A DNA stretch of 64,000 nucleotides from Larix kaempferi (GCA_027924585.1 BSBM01000200.1:3224001-3288000); one strand, 5' to 3'. Shown: positions 23,001 to 38,800, counted from the first letter of the stretch. Notes: generated from the letters alone by a model not told the origin. Translations and numbers: made by a program.

Positions 23001-26000
23001 ACGAGTTTTTAGAAAATGTGTTTTATTTCATAAATGGAATCAACAAATTATGAACATTCTACGTCCTAACGACTTTCTATAGTTTATGCATGCATTTGGA
23101 AATAAGAAAAGCTTACTTCCACCGTTTTTTAAAATCACAGCTTCTGGAAGGTTTACATGATTTCTAAAAAAATACTAGTTTTTAGAAAATGTGTTTTATT
23201 TCATAAATGGAATCAACAAAGTATGCACATTCTATGTCTTAACGACTTTCTATAGTTTATGCATGCGTTTGGAAATAAGAAAAGCTTACTTCCCCCGTTT
23301 TTTAAAATCACAGCTTCTAGAAGGTTTACATGATTTCTTAAAAAACACGAGTTTTTAGAAAATGTGTTTTATTTCATAAATGGAATCAACAAAGTATGCA
23401 CATTCTACGTCATAATGACTTTCTATAGTTTGCGCATGCGTCCGGAAATAAGAAAAGCTTACTTCCACCGTTTTTTAAAATCACATCTTCTAGAAGGTTT
23501 ACATGATTTCGTAAAAAACACGACTTTTTAGAAAATGTGTTTTATTTGATAAATGGAAAATACAAAGCATGCGCATTTTAGGTCATAACGACTTTCTATA
23601 GTTTGCGCATGCGTCCGGAAATAAGAAAAGCTTACTTCCCCCGTTTTTTAAAATCACAGCTTCTAGAAGGTTTACATGATTTCTTAAAAAACACGAGTTT
23701 TTAGAAAATGTGCTTTATTTCAGAAATGGAATCAACAAAGTACGCACATTCTACGTCATAACGACTTTCTATAGTTTGCGCATGCGTTTGGAAATAAGAA
23801 AAGCTTACTTCCCTCGTTTTTTAAAATCACAGCTTCTAGAAGGTTTACATGATTTGTTAAAAAAAACGAGTTTTTAGAAAATGTGTTTTATTTCATCAAT
23901 GGAATCAATAAAGTATGCACATTCTACATCATAACGACTTTCTATAGTCTGCGCAATCGTCCGGAAATAAGAAAAGCTTACTTCCACCGTTTTTTAAAAT
24001 CACAACTTCTAGAAGGTTTACATGATTTCGTAAAAAACACGAGTTTTTAGAAAATGTGTTTTATTTCATAAATGGAATCAACAAAGTATGCACATTCTAC
24101 GTCATAACGAATTTCTATAGTTTGCGCATGCGTTCGGAAATAAGAAAAGCTTACTTCCACCATTTTTTAAAATCACAGCTTCTAGAAGGTTTACATGATT
24201 TCGTAAAAAACACGAATTTTGGAAATTGTGTTTTATTTCATAAATGGAATCAACAAAGTATGCACATTCTACGTCATAACGACTTTCTATAGTTTGCGCA
24301 TTCGTCCGGAAATAAGAAAAGCTTACTTCCACGGTTTTTTAAAATCACAGCTTCTAGAAGGTTTACATGATTTCGTAAAAAACACGAGTTTTTAGAAAAT
24401 GTGTTTTATTTCATAAATGGAATCTACAAAGTATGAACATTCTACGTCATAACGACATTCTATAGTTTGCGCATGCGTCCGGAAATAAGAAAAGCTTACT
24501 TCCACCGTTTTTTAAAATCACAGCTTCTGGAAGGTTTACATGATTTCTAAAAAAACACGAGTTTTTAGAAAATGTGTTTTATTTCATAAATGGAATCAAC
24601 AAAGTATGCACATTCTACGCCATAATGACTTGCTATAGTTTGTGCGTGCGTCCGGAAATAAGAAAAGCTTACTTCCCCCGTTTTTTAAAATCACAGCTTC
24701 TAGAAGGTTTACATGATTTCGTAAAAAACACGAGTTTTTAGAAAATGTGTTTTATTTCATAATTGGAATCTACAAAGTATGCACATTCTACGTCATAACG
24801 ACTTTCTATAGTTTATGCATGCGTCCAGAAATAAGAAAAGCTTACCTCCTCCGTTATTTAAAATCACAGCTTCTAGAAGGTTTACCTGATTTCGTAAAAA
24901 ACACGAGTTTTAAGAAAATGTGTTTTATTTCATAAATGGAATCTACAAAGTATGCACATTCTACGTCATAACGACTTTCTATAGTTTGCGCATGCGTCTG
25001 GAAATAAGAAAAGCTTACCTCCCCCGTTTTTTAAAATCACAGCTTCTAGAAGGTTTACATGATTTCTTAAAAAACACGAGTTTTTAGAAAATTTATTTTA
25101 TTTCATAAATGGAATCAACAAAGTATGCACTTTCTACATCGTAACGACTTTCTATAGTTTGCGCAATCGTCCGGAAATAAGAAAAGCTTACTTCCACCGT
25201 TTTTTAAAATCACAGCTTCTAGAAGGCTTACATGATTTCGTAAAAAACACGAGTTTTAAGAAAATGTTCTTTATTTCATAAATGGAATCTACAAAGTATG
25301 CACATTCTACGTCATAACGACTTTCTATAGTTTGCACATGCGTTCGGAAATAAGAAAAGCTTACTTCCCCCGTTTTTTAAAATCACTGCTTCTAGAAGGT
25401 TTACATGATTTCTTAAAAAACACGAGTTTTTAACAAATTTGTTTTATTTCATAAATGGAATCAACAAAGTATGCACATTCTACGTTGTAACGACTTTCTA
25501 TATTTTGCGCATGCGTCCGGAAATAAGAAAAGCTTACTTCCACCGTTTTTTAAAATCACAGCTTCTGGAAGGTTTACATGATTTCTGAAAAAACACGAGT
25601 TTTTAGAAAATGTGTTTTATTTCATAAATGGAATCAATAAAGTATGCACATTCTACATCTTAACGACTTTCTATAGTTTATGCATGCGTTTGGAAATAAG
25701 AAAAGCTTACTTCCCCCATTTTTTAAAATCACATCTTCTAGAAGGTTTACATGATTTCTTAAAAAACACGAGTTTTTAGAAAATGTGTTTTATTTCATAA
25801 ATGGAATCAACAAAGTATGCACATTCTACGCCATAATGACTTGCTATAGTTTGCGCATGCGTCCGGAAATAAGAAAAGCTTACTTCCACCGTTTTTTAAA
25901 ATCACAACTTCTAGAAGGTTTACATGATTTCGTAAAAAACACGGCTTTTTAGAAAATGTGTTTTATTTTATAAATGGAATCTACAAAGTATGCACATTCT

Positions 26001-26599
26001 AGGTCATAACGACTTTCTATAGTTTGCGCATGCGTCCGGAAATAAGAAAAGCTTACTTCCCCCGTTTTTTAAAATCACAGCTTCTAGAAGGTTTACATGA
26101 TTTCGTAAAAAACACGAGTTTTTAGAAAATGTGTTTTATTTTATAAATGGAATCTACAAAGTATGCACATTCTAGGTCATAACGACTTTCTATAGTTTGT
26201 GCATGCGTTCAGAAATAAGAAAAGCTTACTTCCACCGTTTTTTAAAATCACAGCTTCTATAATGTTTACATGATTTCTTAAAAAACACGAGTTTTTAGAA
26301 AATGTGTTTTATTTCATAAATGGAATCTACAAAGTATGCACATTCTACGTCATAACAACTTTCTATAGTTTGTGCATGCGTCCGGAAATAAGAAAAGCTT
26401 ACTTCCCCCGTTTTTTAAAATCACAGCTTCTAGAAGGTTTACATGATTTCTTAAAAAACACGAGTTTTTAGAAAATGTGTTTTATTTCATAAATGGAATC
26501 TACAAAGTATGCAGATTCTACGTCATAACGACTTTGCATTGTTTGCGAATGCGTCCGGAAATAAGAAAAGCTTACTTCCACCGTTTTTTAAAATCACAG

Positions 26600-27268
26600 C
26601 TTCTAGAAGGTTTACATTATTTCGTAAAAAACACGAGTTTTTAGAAAATGTGTTTTATTTAATAAATGGAATCTACAAAGTATGCACATTCTACGTCATA
26701 ACGACTTTCTATAGTTTACGCATGCGTCCGGAAATAGGAAAAGCTTACTTCCACCGTTTTTTAAAATCACAGCTTCTAGAAGGTTTACATGATTTCGTAA
26801 AAAACACGAGTTTTTAGAAAATGTGTTTTATTTCATAAATGGAATCAACAAAGTATGCACATTCTACGTCATAACAACTTTCTATAGATTGCGCATGCGT
26901 TTGGAAATAAGAAAAGCTTACTTCCCCCGTTTTTTAAAATCACAGCTTCTAGAAGGTTTACATGATTTCTTAAAAAACAAGAGTTTTTAGAAAATGTGTT
27001 TTATTTCATAAATAGAATCAACAAAGTATGCACATTCTACGTCATAAGGACTTTCTATAATTTGCGCATGCGTCCGGAAATAAGAAAAGCTTACTTCCAC
27101 CGTTTTTTAAAATCACAGCTTCTAGAAGGTTTACATGATTTCGTAAAAAACTTGAGTTTTTAGAAAATGTGTTTTATTTCATAAATGGAATCTACAAAGT
27201 ATGCACATTCTACGTCATAACGACATTCTATAGTTTGCGCATGCGTCCGGAAATAAGAAAAGCTTACT
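26600..27268 (+). repeat. Four-monomer block copied to 31788-32456
   Basis: Shared variants in order: TTACATTATTTCG, TTTAATAAATGG, TTTACGCATGCG with GAAATAGG, ACAACTTTC with AGATTGCG, AACAAGAG, CATAAGGAC (TAAGG at 27045 and 32233, spacing 5188 = 30 x 173 - 2), TATAATTTGCG and AACTTGAG. Part of it has a third copy at 31541, 692 bp before 32233. Confidence 0.85.
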
Positions 27269-30200
27269 TCCACCGTTTTTTAAAATCACAGCTTCTAGAA
27301 GGTTTACATGATTTCGTAAAAAACACGAGTTTTTAGAAAATGTGTTTTATTTCATAAATGGAATCTACAAAGTATGCACATTCTACGTCATAACGACTTT
27401 CTATAGTTTGCGCATGCGTCCGGAAATAAGAAAAGCTTACTTCCACCGTTTTTTAAAATCACAGCTTCTAGAAGGTTTATATGATTTCTTAAAAAACACG
27501 AGTTTTTAGACAATGTGTTTTATTTCATAAATGGAATCAACAAAGTATGCACATTCTACGTCATAACAACTTTCTATAGTTTATGCATGCGTTCGGAAAT
27601 AAGAAAAGCTTACTTCCACCGTTTTTTAAAATCACAGCTTCTAAAAGGTTTACATGATTTCGTAAAAAACACGAGTTTTTAGAAAATTTGTTTTATTTCA
27701 TAAATGGAATCTACAAAGTATGCACATTCTACGTCATAACGACTTTCTATAGTTTGCGCATGCGTCCGGAAATAAGAAAAGCTTACTTCCACCGTTTTTT
27801 AAAATCACAGCTTCTAGAAGGTTTACATGATTTCGTAAAAAACACGAGTTTTGAGAAAAAAAAATTTATTTCATAAATGGAATGTACAAAGTATGCACAT
27901 TCTACGTCATAACGACTTTCTATAGTTTGCGCATGCGTCCGGATATAAGAAAAGCTTACTTCCACCATTTTTTAAAATCACAGCTTCTAGAAGGTTTACA
28001 TGATTTCTTAAAAAACACGAGTTTTTAGAAAATGTGTTTTATTTCATAAATGGAATCAACAAAGTATGCACATTCTACGTCATAACGACTTTCTATAGTT
28101 TGCGCATGCGTTTGGAAATAAGAAAAGCTTACTTCCCTCGTTTTTTAAAATCGCAGCTTCTAGAAGGTTTACATGATTTCGTAAAAAACACGAGTTTTTA
28201 GAAAATGTGTTTTATTTCATAAATGGAATCTACAAAGTATGCACATTCTACGTCATAACGACTTTCTCTAGTTTGCACATGCGTCCGGAAATAAGAAAAG
28301 CTTACTTCCACCGTTTTTTAAAATCACAGCTTCTAGAAGGTTTACATGATTTCGTAAAAAACACGGGTTTTTAGAAAATGTGTTTTATTTCATAAATGGA
28401 ATCAACAAAGTATGCACATTCTACGTCATAACGACTTTCTATAGTTTGTGCATTCGTTCGGAAATAAGAAAAGCTTACTTCCACCGTTTTTTAAAACCAC
28501 AGCTTCTAGAAGGTTTACATGATTTCTTAAAAAACACGAGTTTTTAGAAAATGTGTTTTATTTCAAAAATGGAATCAACAAAGTATGCACATTCTACGTC
28601 ATAACGACTTTCTATAGTTTGCGCATCCGTTTGGAAATAAGAAAAGCTTACTTCCCCCGTTTTTTAAAATCACAGCTTCTAGAAGGTTTATATGATTTCT
28701 TGAAAAACACGAGTTTTTAGAAAATGTGTTTTATTTCATAAATGGAATCAACAAAGTATGCACATTCTACGTCATAACAACTTTCTATAGTTTATGCATG
28801 CGTCCGGAAATAAGAAAAGCTTACTTCCACCGTTTTTTAAAATCACAGCTTCTAAAAGGTTTACATGATTTCGTAAAAAACATGAGTTTTTAGAAAATTT
28901 GTTTTATTTCATAAATGGAATCTACAAAGTATTCACATTCTACGTCATAACAACTTTATATAGTTTGCGCTTGCGTCCGGAAACAAGAAAAGCTTACTTC
29001 CCCCGTTTTTTAAAATCACAGCTTCTAGAAGGTTTACATGATTTCTTAAAAAACACGAGTTTTTAGAAAATGTGTTTTATTTCATAAATGGAATCATAAA
29101 AGTATGCACATTCTACGTCATAACGACTTTCTATAGTTTGCGCATGCATCTGGAAATAAGAAAAGCTTACTTCCACCGTTTTTGAAAATCACAGCTTCTA
29201 GAAGGTTTACATGATTTCTTAAAAAACACGAGTTTTTAGAAAATGTGTTTTATTTCATAAATGGAATCTACAAAGTATGCACATTCTACGTCATAACGAC
29301 TTTATATAGTTTGCGCATGCGTCCGGAAATAAGAAAAGCTTACTTCCCCCATTTTTTAAAATCACAATTTCTAGAAGGTTTACATGATTTCTTAAAAAAC
29401 ACGAGTTTTTAAAAAATGTGTTTTATTTCATAAATAGAATCAACAAAGTATGCACATTCTACGTCATAACGACTTTCTATAGTTTGCGCATGCGTCCGGA
29501 AATAAGAAAAGCTTACTTCCACCGTTTTTTAAAATCACGGCTTCTAGAAGGTTTACATGATTTCGTAAAAAACACGGGTTTTTAGAAAATGTGTTTTATT
29601 TCATAAATGGTATCTACAAAGTATGCACATTCTACATCATAACGACTTTCTATACTTTGCGCATGCGTCCGGAAATAAGAAAACCTTACTTCCACCGTTT
29701 TTTAAAATCACAGCTTCTAGAAGGTTTCATGATTTCATAAAAAACAGGAGTTTTTAGAAAATGTGTTTTATTTCATAAATGGAATGAACAAAGTATGCAC
29801 ATTCTACGTCATAACGACTTTCTATAGTTTGCGCATGCGTTTGGAAATAAGAAAAGGTTACTTCTCCCGTTTTTTAAAATCACAGCTTCTAGAAGGTTTA
29901 CATGATTTCTTAAAAAACACGAGTTTTTAGAAAATGTGTTTTATTTCATCAATAGAATCAACAAAGTATGCACATTCTACATCATAACGACTTTCTATAC
30001 TTTGCGCATGCGTCCGGAAATAAGAAAAGCTTACTTCCACCGTTTTTTAAAATCACAACCCCTAGAAGGTTTACATGATTTCGTAAAAAACACGAGTTTT
30101 TAGAAAATGTGTTTTATTTCATAAATAGAATCAAGAAAGTATGCACATTCTACGTCATAACGACTTTATATAGTTTGCGCATGCGTCTGGAAATAAGAAA

Positions 30201-30949
30201 AGCTTAATCAACCGTTTTTTAAAATCACAGCTTCTAGAAGGTTTACATGATTTCGTAAAAAACACGAGTTTTTAGAAAATGTGTTTTATTTAATAAATGG
30301 AATCTACAAAGTATGCACATTCTACGTCATAACGACTTTCTATAGTTTATGCATGCGTCCGGAAATAAGAAAAGCTTAGTTCCACTGTTTTTTAAAATCA
30401 CAGCTTCTAAAAGGTTTACATGATTTCGTAAAAAACATGAGTTTTTAGAAAATGTGTTTTATTTCATAAATGGAATCTATAATGTATGCACATTCTACGT
30501 CATAAAGACTTTCTATAGTTTGCCCATGCGTCCGGAAATAAGAAAAGCTTACTTCCACCGTTTTTTAAAATCACAGCTTCCAGAAGGTTTACATGATTTC
30601 GTAAAAAACATGAGTTTTTAGAAAATGTGTTTTATTTCATAAATAGAATCTACAAAGTATGCACATTCTACGTCATAACGACTTTCTATAGTTTGCGCAT
30701 GTGTTTGGAAATAAGAAAAGCTTACTTCCCCCGTTTTTTAAAATCACAGCTTCTAGAAGGTTTACATGATTTCGTAAAAAACATGAGTTTTTAGAATATG
30801 TGTTTTATTTCATAAATGGAATCTACAAAGTATGCACATTCTACGTCATAACGACTTTCTATAGTTTGCGCATGCGTTTGGAAATAAGAAAAGCTTACTT
30901 CCCCCGTTTTTTAAAATCACAGCTTCTAGAAGGTTTACATGATTTCATA

Positions 30950-32847
30950 AAAAACATGAGTTTTTAGAAAATGTGTTCTATTTCATAAATGGAATCAACA
31001 AAGTATGCACATTCTACGTCATAACGACTTTCTATAGTTTGCGCATGCGTTTGGGAATAAGAAAAGCTTACTTCCCCCGTTTTTTAAAATCACAGCTTCT
31101 AGAAGGTTTACATGATTTCGTAAAAAACACGGGTTTTTAGATAATGTGTTTTATTTCATAAATGGAATCTACAAAGTATGCACATTCTACGTCATAATGA
31201 CTTTCTATAGTTTGCTCATGCGTTTGGGAATAAGAAAAGCTTACTTCCCCCGTTTTTTAAAATCACAGCTTCTAGAAGGTTTACATGATTTTGTAAAAAA
31301 CACAAGTTTTTAGAAAATGTCTTTTATTTCATAAATGGAATCTACAAAGTATGCACATTCTACGTCATAACGACTTTCTATCGTTTGCGCATGCGTCCGG
31401 AAATAAGAAAACCTTACTTCCACCGTTTTTTAAAATCCCAGCTTCTAGAAGGTTTACATGATTTCTTAAAAAACAAGAGTTTTTAGAAAATGTGTTTTAT
31501 TTCATAAATAGAATCAACAAAGTATGCACATTCTACGTCATAAGGACTTTCTATAATTTGCGCATGCGTCCGGAAATAAGAAAAGCTTACTTCCACCGTT
31601 TTTTAAAATCACAGCTTCTAGAAGGTTTACATGATTTCGTAAAAAACTTGAGTTTTTAAAAAATGTGTTTTATTTCATAAATGGAATCTACAAAGTATGC
31701 ACATTCTACGTCATAACGACATTCTATAGTTTGCGCATGCGTCCAGAAATAAGAAAAGCTTACTTCCACCATTTTTTAAAATCACAGCATCTAGAAGGTT
31801 TACATTATTTCGTAAAAAACACGAGTTTTTAGAAAATGTGTTTTATTTAATAAATGGAATCTACAAAGTATGCACATTCTACGTCATAACGACTTTCTAT
31901 AGTTTACGCATGCGTCCGGAAATAGGAAAAGCTTACTTCCACCGTTTTTTAAAATCACAGCTTCTAGAAGGTTTACATGATTTCGTAAAAAACACGAGTT
32001 TTTAGAAAATGTGTTTTATTTCATAAATGGAATCAACAAAGTATGCACATTCTACGTCATAACAACTTTCTATAGATTGCGCATGCGTTTGGAAATAAGA
32101 AAAGCTTACTTCCCCCGTTTTTTAAAATCACAGCTTCTAGAAGGTTTACATGATTTCTTAAAAAACAAGAGTTTTTAGAAAATGTGTTTTATTTCATAAA
32201 TAGAATCAACAAAGTATGCACATTCTACGTCATAAGGACTTTCTATAATTTGCGCATGCGTCCGGAAATAAGAAAAGCTTACTTCCACCGTTTTTTAAAA
32301 TCACAGCTTCTAGAAGGTTTACATGATTTCGTAAAAAACTTGAGTTTTTAGAAAATGTGTTTTATTTCATAAATGGAATCTACAAAGTATGCACATTCTA
32401 CGTCATAACGACATTCTATAGTTTGCGCATGCGTCCGGAAATAAGAAAAGCTTACTTCCCCCGTTTTTTAAAATCACAGCTTCTAGAAGGTTTACATGAT
32501 TTCTTAAAAAACATGAGTTTTTAGAAAATGTGTTCTATTTCATAAATGGAATCAACAAAGTATGCACATTCTACGTCATAACGACTTTCTATAGTTTGCG
32601 CATGCGTTTGGGAATAAGAAAAGCTTACTTCCCCCGTTTTTTAAAATCACAGCTTCTAGAAGGTTTACATGATTTCGTAAAAAACACGGGTTTTTAGATA
32701 ATGTGTTTTATTTCATAAATGGAATCTACAAAGTATGCACATTCTACGTCATAATGACTTTCTATAGTTTGCTCATGCGTTTGGGAATAAGAAAAGCTTA
32801 CTTCCCCCGTTTTTTAAAATCACAGCTTCTAGAAGGTTTACATGATT
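30950..32847 (+). repeat. Nine-monomer spaced duplication (1557 bp) enclosing the 31.5-32.4 kb block
   Basis: The units at 30950-31290 recur at 32507-32847 exactly 1557 bp (9 x 173) on. Markers are GTGTTCTATTTC (GTTCTA at 30975 and 32532), GTTTGGGAATAAG, TTTTTAGATAATG and TTTGCTCATGCG (GCTC at 31214 and 32771). Between them lies the TAAGG pair at 31541 and 32233. Confidence 0.82.
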
Positions 32848-35800
32848 TCTTAAAAAACACGAGTTTTTAGAAAATGTGTTTTATTTCATAAATAGAATCA
32901 ACAAAGTATGCACATTCTACGTTATAACGACTTTCTATAGTTTGCGTATGCGTCCAGAAATAAGAAAAGCTTACTTCCACCATTTTTTAAAATCACAGCA
33001 TCTAGAAGGTTTACATGATTTCGGAAAAAACACGAGTTTTTAGAAAATGTGTTTTATTTCATAAATGGAATCTACAAAGTATGCACATTCTACGTCATAA
33101 CGACTTTATATAGTTTGCGCATGCGTCCAAAAATAAGAAAAACTTACTTCCCCCGTTTTTTAAAATCACAACTTCTAGAAGGTTTACATGATTTCTTAAA
33201 AAACACGAGTTTTTAAAAAATGTGTTTTATTTCATAAATGGAATCTACAAAGTATGCACATTCTACGTCATAACGACATTCTATAGTTTGCGCATGCGTC
33301 CGGAAATAAGAAAAGCTTACTTCCACCATTTTTTAAATCACAGCTTCTAGAAGGTTTACATGATTTCGTAAAAAACACGAGTTTTTAGAAAATGTGTTTT
33401 ATTTCATAAATGGAATCTACAAAGTATGCACATTCTACGTCATAACGACATTCTATAGTTTGTGCATGCGTCCGGAAATAAGAAAAGCTTACTTCCACCA
33501 TTTTTTAAAATCACAGCATCTAGAAGGTTTACATGATTTCGTAAAAAACACGAGTTTTTAGAAAATGTGTTTTATTTCATAAATGGAATCTACAAAGTAT
33601 GCACATTCTACGTCATAACGACTTTCTATAGTTTGCGCATCCATCCGGAAATTAGAAAATCTTACTTCCCCCGTTTTTTAAAATCACAGCTTCTAGAAGG
33701 TTTACATGATTTGTTAAAAAACATGAGTTCTTAGAAAAGGTGTTTTATTTCATAAATGGAATCAACAAAGTACGCACATTCTACATCATAACGACTTTCT
33801 ATAGTTTGCGCATTTGACCGGAAATAAGAAAAGCTTACTTCCATCGTTTTTTAAAATCACAGCTTCTAGAAGGTTTACATGATTTCGTAAAAAACATGAG
33901 TTTTTAGAAAATGTGTTTTATTTCATAAATGGAATCAACAAAGTATGCACATTCTACGTCATAATGACTTTCTATAGTTTGCGCATGCGTTTGGAAATAA
34001 GAAAAGCTTACTTCCCCCGTTTTTTAAAATCACAGCTTCTAGAAGGTTTACATGATTTCTTAAAAAACACGAGTTTTTAGAAAATGTGTTTTATTTCATA
34101 AATCGAATCAACAAAGTATGCACATTCTACGTCATAACGAATTTCTATAGTTTGCGCATGCGTTTGGAAATAAGAAAAGCTTACTTCCCCCGTTTTTTAA
34201 AATCACAGCTTCTAGAAGCTTTACATGATTTATTAAAAAACACGAGTTTTTAGAAAATGTGTTTTATTTCATAAATGGAATCAACAAAGTATGCACATTC
34301 TACATCATAAAGACTTTCTATAGTTTGCGCATTCGTCCCGAAATAACAAAAGCTTACTTCCACCGTTTTTTAAAATCACAGCTTCTAGAAGGTTTACATG
34401 ATTTCGTAAAAAACATGAGTTTTTAGAAAATGTGTTTTATTTCATAAATGGAATCTACAAAGTATGCACATTCTACGTCATAACGACTTTCTATAGTTTG
34501 CGCATGCGTCCGGAAATAAGAAAAGCTTACTTCCCCCGTTTTTTAAAATCACTACTTCTAGAAGGTTTACATGATTTCTTAAAAAACACGAGTTTTTAGA
34601 AAATGTGTTTTATTACATAAATGGAATCTACAAAGTATGCACATTCTACGTCATAACGATATCCTATAGTTTGCGCATGCGTCCGGAAATAAGAAAAGCT
34701 TACTTCCCCCATTTTTTAAAATCACAGCTTCTAGAAGGTTTACATGATTTCTTAAAAAACACGAGTTTTAGAAAATGTGTTTTCTTTCATAAATGGAATC
34801 AACAAAATATGCACATTCTACGTCATAACGACTTTCTATAGTTTGCGCATGTGTTTGGAAATAAGAAAAGCTTACTTCCCCCGTTTTTTAAAATCACAGC
34901 TTCTAGAAGGTTTACATGATTTCTTAAGAAACACGAGTTTTTAGAAAATTTGTTTTATTTCATAAATGGAATCAACAAAGTATGCACATTCTACGTCGTA
35001 ACGAATTTCTATAGTTTGCGCATGCGTCCGGAAATAAGAAAAGTTTACTTGCACCGTTTTTTAAAATCACAGCTTCTAGAAGGTTTACATGATTTCGTAA
35101 AAAACACGAGTTTTTAGAAAATGTGTTTTATTTCATAAATGGAATCTACAAAGTATGCACATTCTACGTCATAACGACTTTATATATTTTGCGCATGCGT
35201 CCTTAAAAAATAAAAGCTTTCTTCCCCCGTTTTTTAAAATCACAGCATCTAGAAGGTTTACGTGATTTCTTAAAAAACGCGAGTTTTTAGAAAATGTGTT
35301 TTATTTCATAAATGGAATCAACAAAGTATGCACATTCTACGTCATAACGACTTTCTATAGTTTGCGCATGCGTCCGGAAATAAGAAAAGCTTACCTCCAC
35401 TGTTTTTTAAAATCACGGCTTCTAGAAGGTTTACATGATTTCGCAAAAAACATGAGTTTTTAGAAAATGTGTTTTATTTCATAAATGGAATCTGCAAAGT
35501 ACGCACATTCTACATCATAACGACTTTCTATAGTTTGCGCATTCGACCGGAAATAAGAAAAGCTTACTTCCACCGTTTTTTAAAATCACAGCTTCTAGAA
35601 GGTTTACATGATTTCGTAAAAAAACACGAGTTTTTAGAAAATGTGTTTTATTTCATAAATGGAATCAACAAACTATGCACATTCTACATCATAACGACTT
35701 TCTATAGTTTGCGCATGCGTCCCGAAAAAAGAAAAGCTTACTTCCACCGTTTTTTAAAATCACAGCTTCTAGAAGGTTTACATGATTTCGCAAAAAACAC

Positions 35801-38800
35801 GAGTTTTTAGAAAATGTGTTTTATTTCATAAATGGAAACTACAAAGTATGCACATTCTACGTCATAACGACTTTCTATAGTTTGCGCATGCGTCCGGAAA
35901 TAAGAAAAGCTTACTTCCCCCGTTTTTGAAAATCACAGCTTCTCGAAGGTTTACATGATTTCGTAAAAAACACGAGTTTTTAGAAAATGTGTTTTATTTC
36001 ATCAATGGAATTTACAAAGTATGCACATTCTACGTCATAATGACTTTTTATAGTTTGCGCATACGTCCGGAAATAAGAAAAGCTTACTTCCACCGTTTTT
36101 TAAAATCACAGCTTCTAGAAGGTTTACATGATTTCGTAAAAAACACGAGTTTTTAGAAAATGTGTTTTATTTCATAAATGGAATCTACAAAGTATGCACA
36201 TTCTATGGCATAACGACTTTCTATAGTTTGCGCATGCGTCCGGAAATAAGAAAAGCTTACTTCCCCCGTTTTTTAAAATCACAGCTTCTAGAAGGTTTAC
36301 ATGATTTCGCAAAAAACACGAGTTTTTAGAAAATGTGTTTTATTTCATAAATGGAAACTACAAAGTATGCACATTCTACGTCATAACGACTTTATATAGT
36401 TTGCGCATGTGTTTGGAAATAAGAAAAGCTTACTTCCACCATCTTTTAAAATCACAGCTTCTAGAAGGTTTACATGATTTCATAAAAAACACGAGTTTTT
36501 AGAAAATGTGTTTTATTTCATAAATGGAATCAACAAAGTATGCACATTCTACGTCATAACGACTTTCTATAGTTTGCGCATGCGTTTGGAAATAAGAAAA
36601 GCTTACTTCCCCCGTTTTTTAAAATCACAGCTTCTAGAAGCTTTACATGATTTCTTAAAAAACACGAGTTTTTAGAAGATGTGTTTTATTTCATAAATGG
36701 AATCAACAAAGTATGCACATTCTACATCATAACGACTTTCTATAGTTTGCGCATTCGTCCCGAAATAACAAAAGCTTACTTCCACCGTTTTTTAAAATCA
36801 CAGCTTCTACAAGGTTTACACGATTTCGTAAAAAACACGAGTTTTTGGAAAATGTGTTTTATTTCATCAATGGAATCAACAAAGTATGCACATTCTACGT
36901 CATAACGACTTTCTATAGTTTGCGCATGCGTCCGGAAGTAAGAAAAGCTTACTTCCACCATTTTTTAAAATCACAGCTTCTAGAAGGTTTACATGATTTC
37001 GTAAAAAACAAGAGTTTTTAGAAAATGTGTTTTATTTCATAAATGGAATCTACAAAGTATGCACATTCTACGTCATAACGACTTTATATATTTTGCGCAT
37101 GCGTCCGGAAAAAATAAAAGCTTTCTTCCCCCGTTTTTTAAAATCACAGCATCTAGAAGGTTTACATGATTTCTTAAAAAACGCGAGTTTTTAAAAAATG
37201 TGTTTTATTTCATAAATGGAATCAACAAAGTATGCACATTCTACGTCATAACGACTTTCTATAGTTTGCGCATGCGTCCGGAAATAAGAAAAGCTTACTT
37301 CCCCCGTTTTTTAAAATCACAGCTTTTAGAAGGTTTACATGATTTGTTAAAAAACACGAGTTTTTAGAAAATGTGTTTTATTTCATAAATGGAATAAAAA
37401 AGGTATGCACATTCTACGTGACAACGACTTTCTATAGTTTGCGCATGCATCCGGAAATAAGAAAAGCTTACTTCCACCGTTTTTTAAAATCACAGCTTCT
37501 AGAAGGTTTACATGATTTCGTAAAAAACACGAGTTTTTAGAAAATGTGTTTTATTTCATAAATGGAATCAACAAAGTATGCACATTCGACGTCATAACGA
37601 ATTTCTATAGTTTGCGCATGCGTTTGGAAATAAGAAAAGCTTACTTCCCCCGTTTTTTAAAATCACATCTTCTACAAGGTTTACGTGATTTCGCAAAAAA
37701 CACTAGTTTTTAGAAAATGTGTTTTATTTCATAAATGGAATCTACAAAGTATGCACATTCTACGTCATAACAACTTTCTATAGTTTGCGCATGCGTCCGG
37801 AAATAAGAAAAGCTTACTTCCACCGTTTTTTAAAATCACAGCATCGAGAAGGTTTACATGATTTCGTAAAAAACACGAGTTTTTAGAAAATGTGTTTTAT
37901 TTCATAAATGGAATCTACAAAGTATGCACATTCTACGTCATAACGACATTCTATAGTTTGCGCATTCGTCCGGAAATAAGAAAAGCTTACTTCCACCGTT
38001 TTTTAAAATCACAGCTTCTAGAAGGTTTACATGGTTTCGAAAAAAACACGAGTTTTTAGAAAATGTGTTTTATTTCATAAATGGAATCTACAAAGTTTGC
38101 ACATTCTACGTCATAACGACTTTCTATAGTTTGCGCATGCGTTTGGAAATAAGAAAAGGTTACTTCCCCCGTTTTTTTAAATCACAGCTTCTAGAAGGTT
38201 TACATGATTTCTTAAAAAACACGAGTTTTTAGAAAATGTGTTTTATTTCATAAATACAATCAACAAAGTATGCACATTCTACGTCATAACGACTTTCTAT
38301 AGTTTGCGCATGCGTCCGGAAATAAGAAAAGCTTACTTCCACAATTTTTTAAAATCACAGCATCTTGAAGGTTTACATGATTTCGTAAAAAACACGAGTT
38401 TTTAGAAAATGTGTTTTATTTCATAAATGGAATCTGCAAAGTATGCACATTCTACGTCATAACGACATTCTATAGTTTGCGCATGCGTCCGGAAATAAGA
38501 AAAGCTTACTTCCACCGTTTTTTAAAATCACAGCTTCTAGAAGGTTTACATGATTTCGTAAAAAACACGAGTTTTTAGAAAATGTGTTTTATTTCATAAA
38601 TTGAATCAACAAAGTATGCACATTCTACGTCATAACGACTTTCTATAGTTTGGCATGCGTTTGGAAATAAGAAAAGCTTACTTCCCCCGTTTTTTAAAAT
38701 CACAGCTTCTAGAAGCTTTACATGATTTCTTAAAAAACACGAGTTTTTAGAAAATGTGTTTTATTTCATAAATGGAATCAACAAAGTATGCACATTCTAC

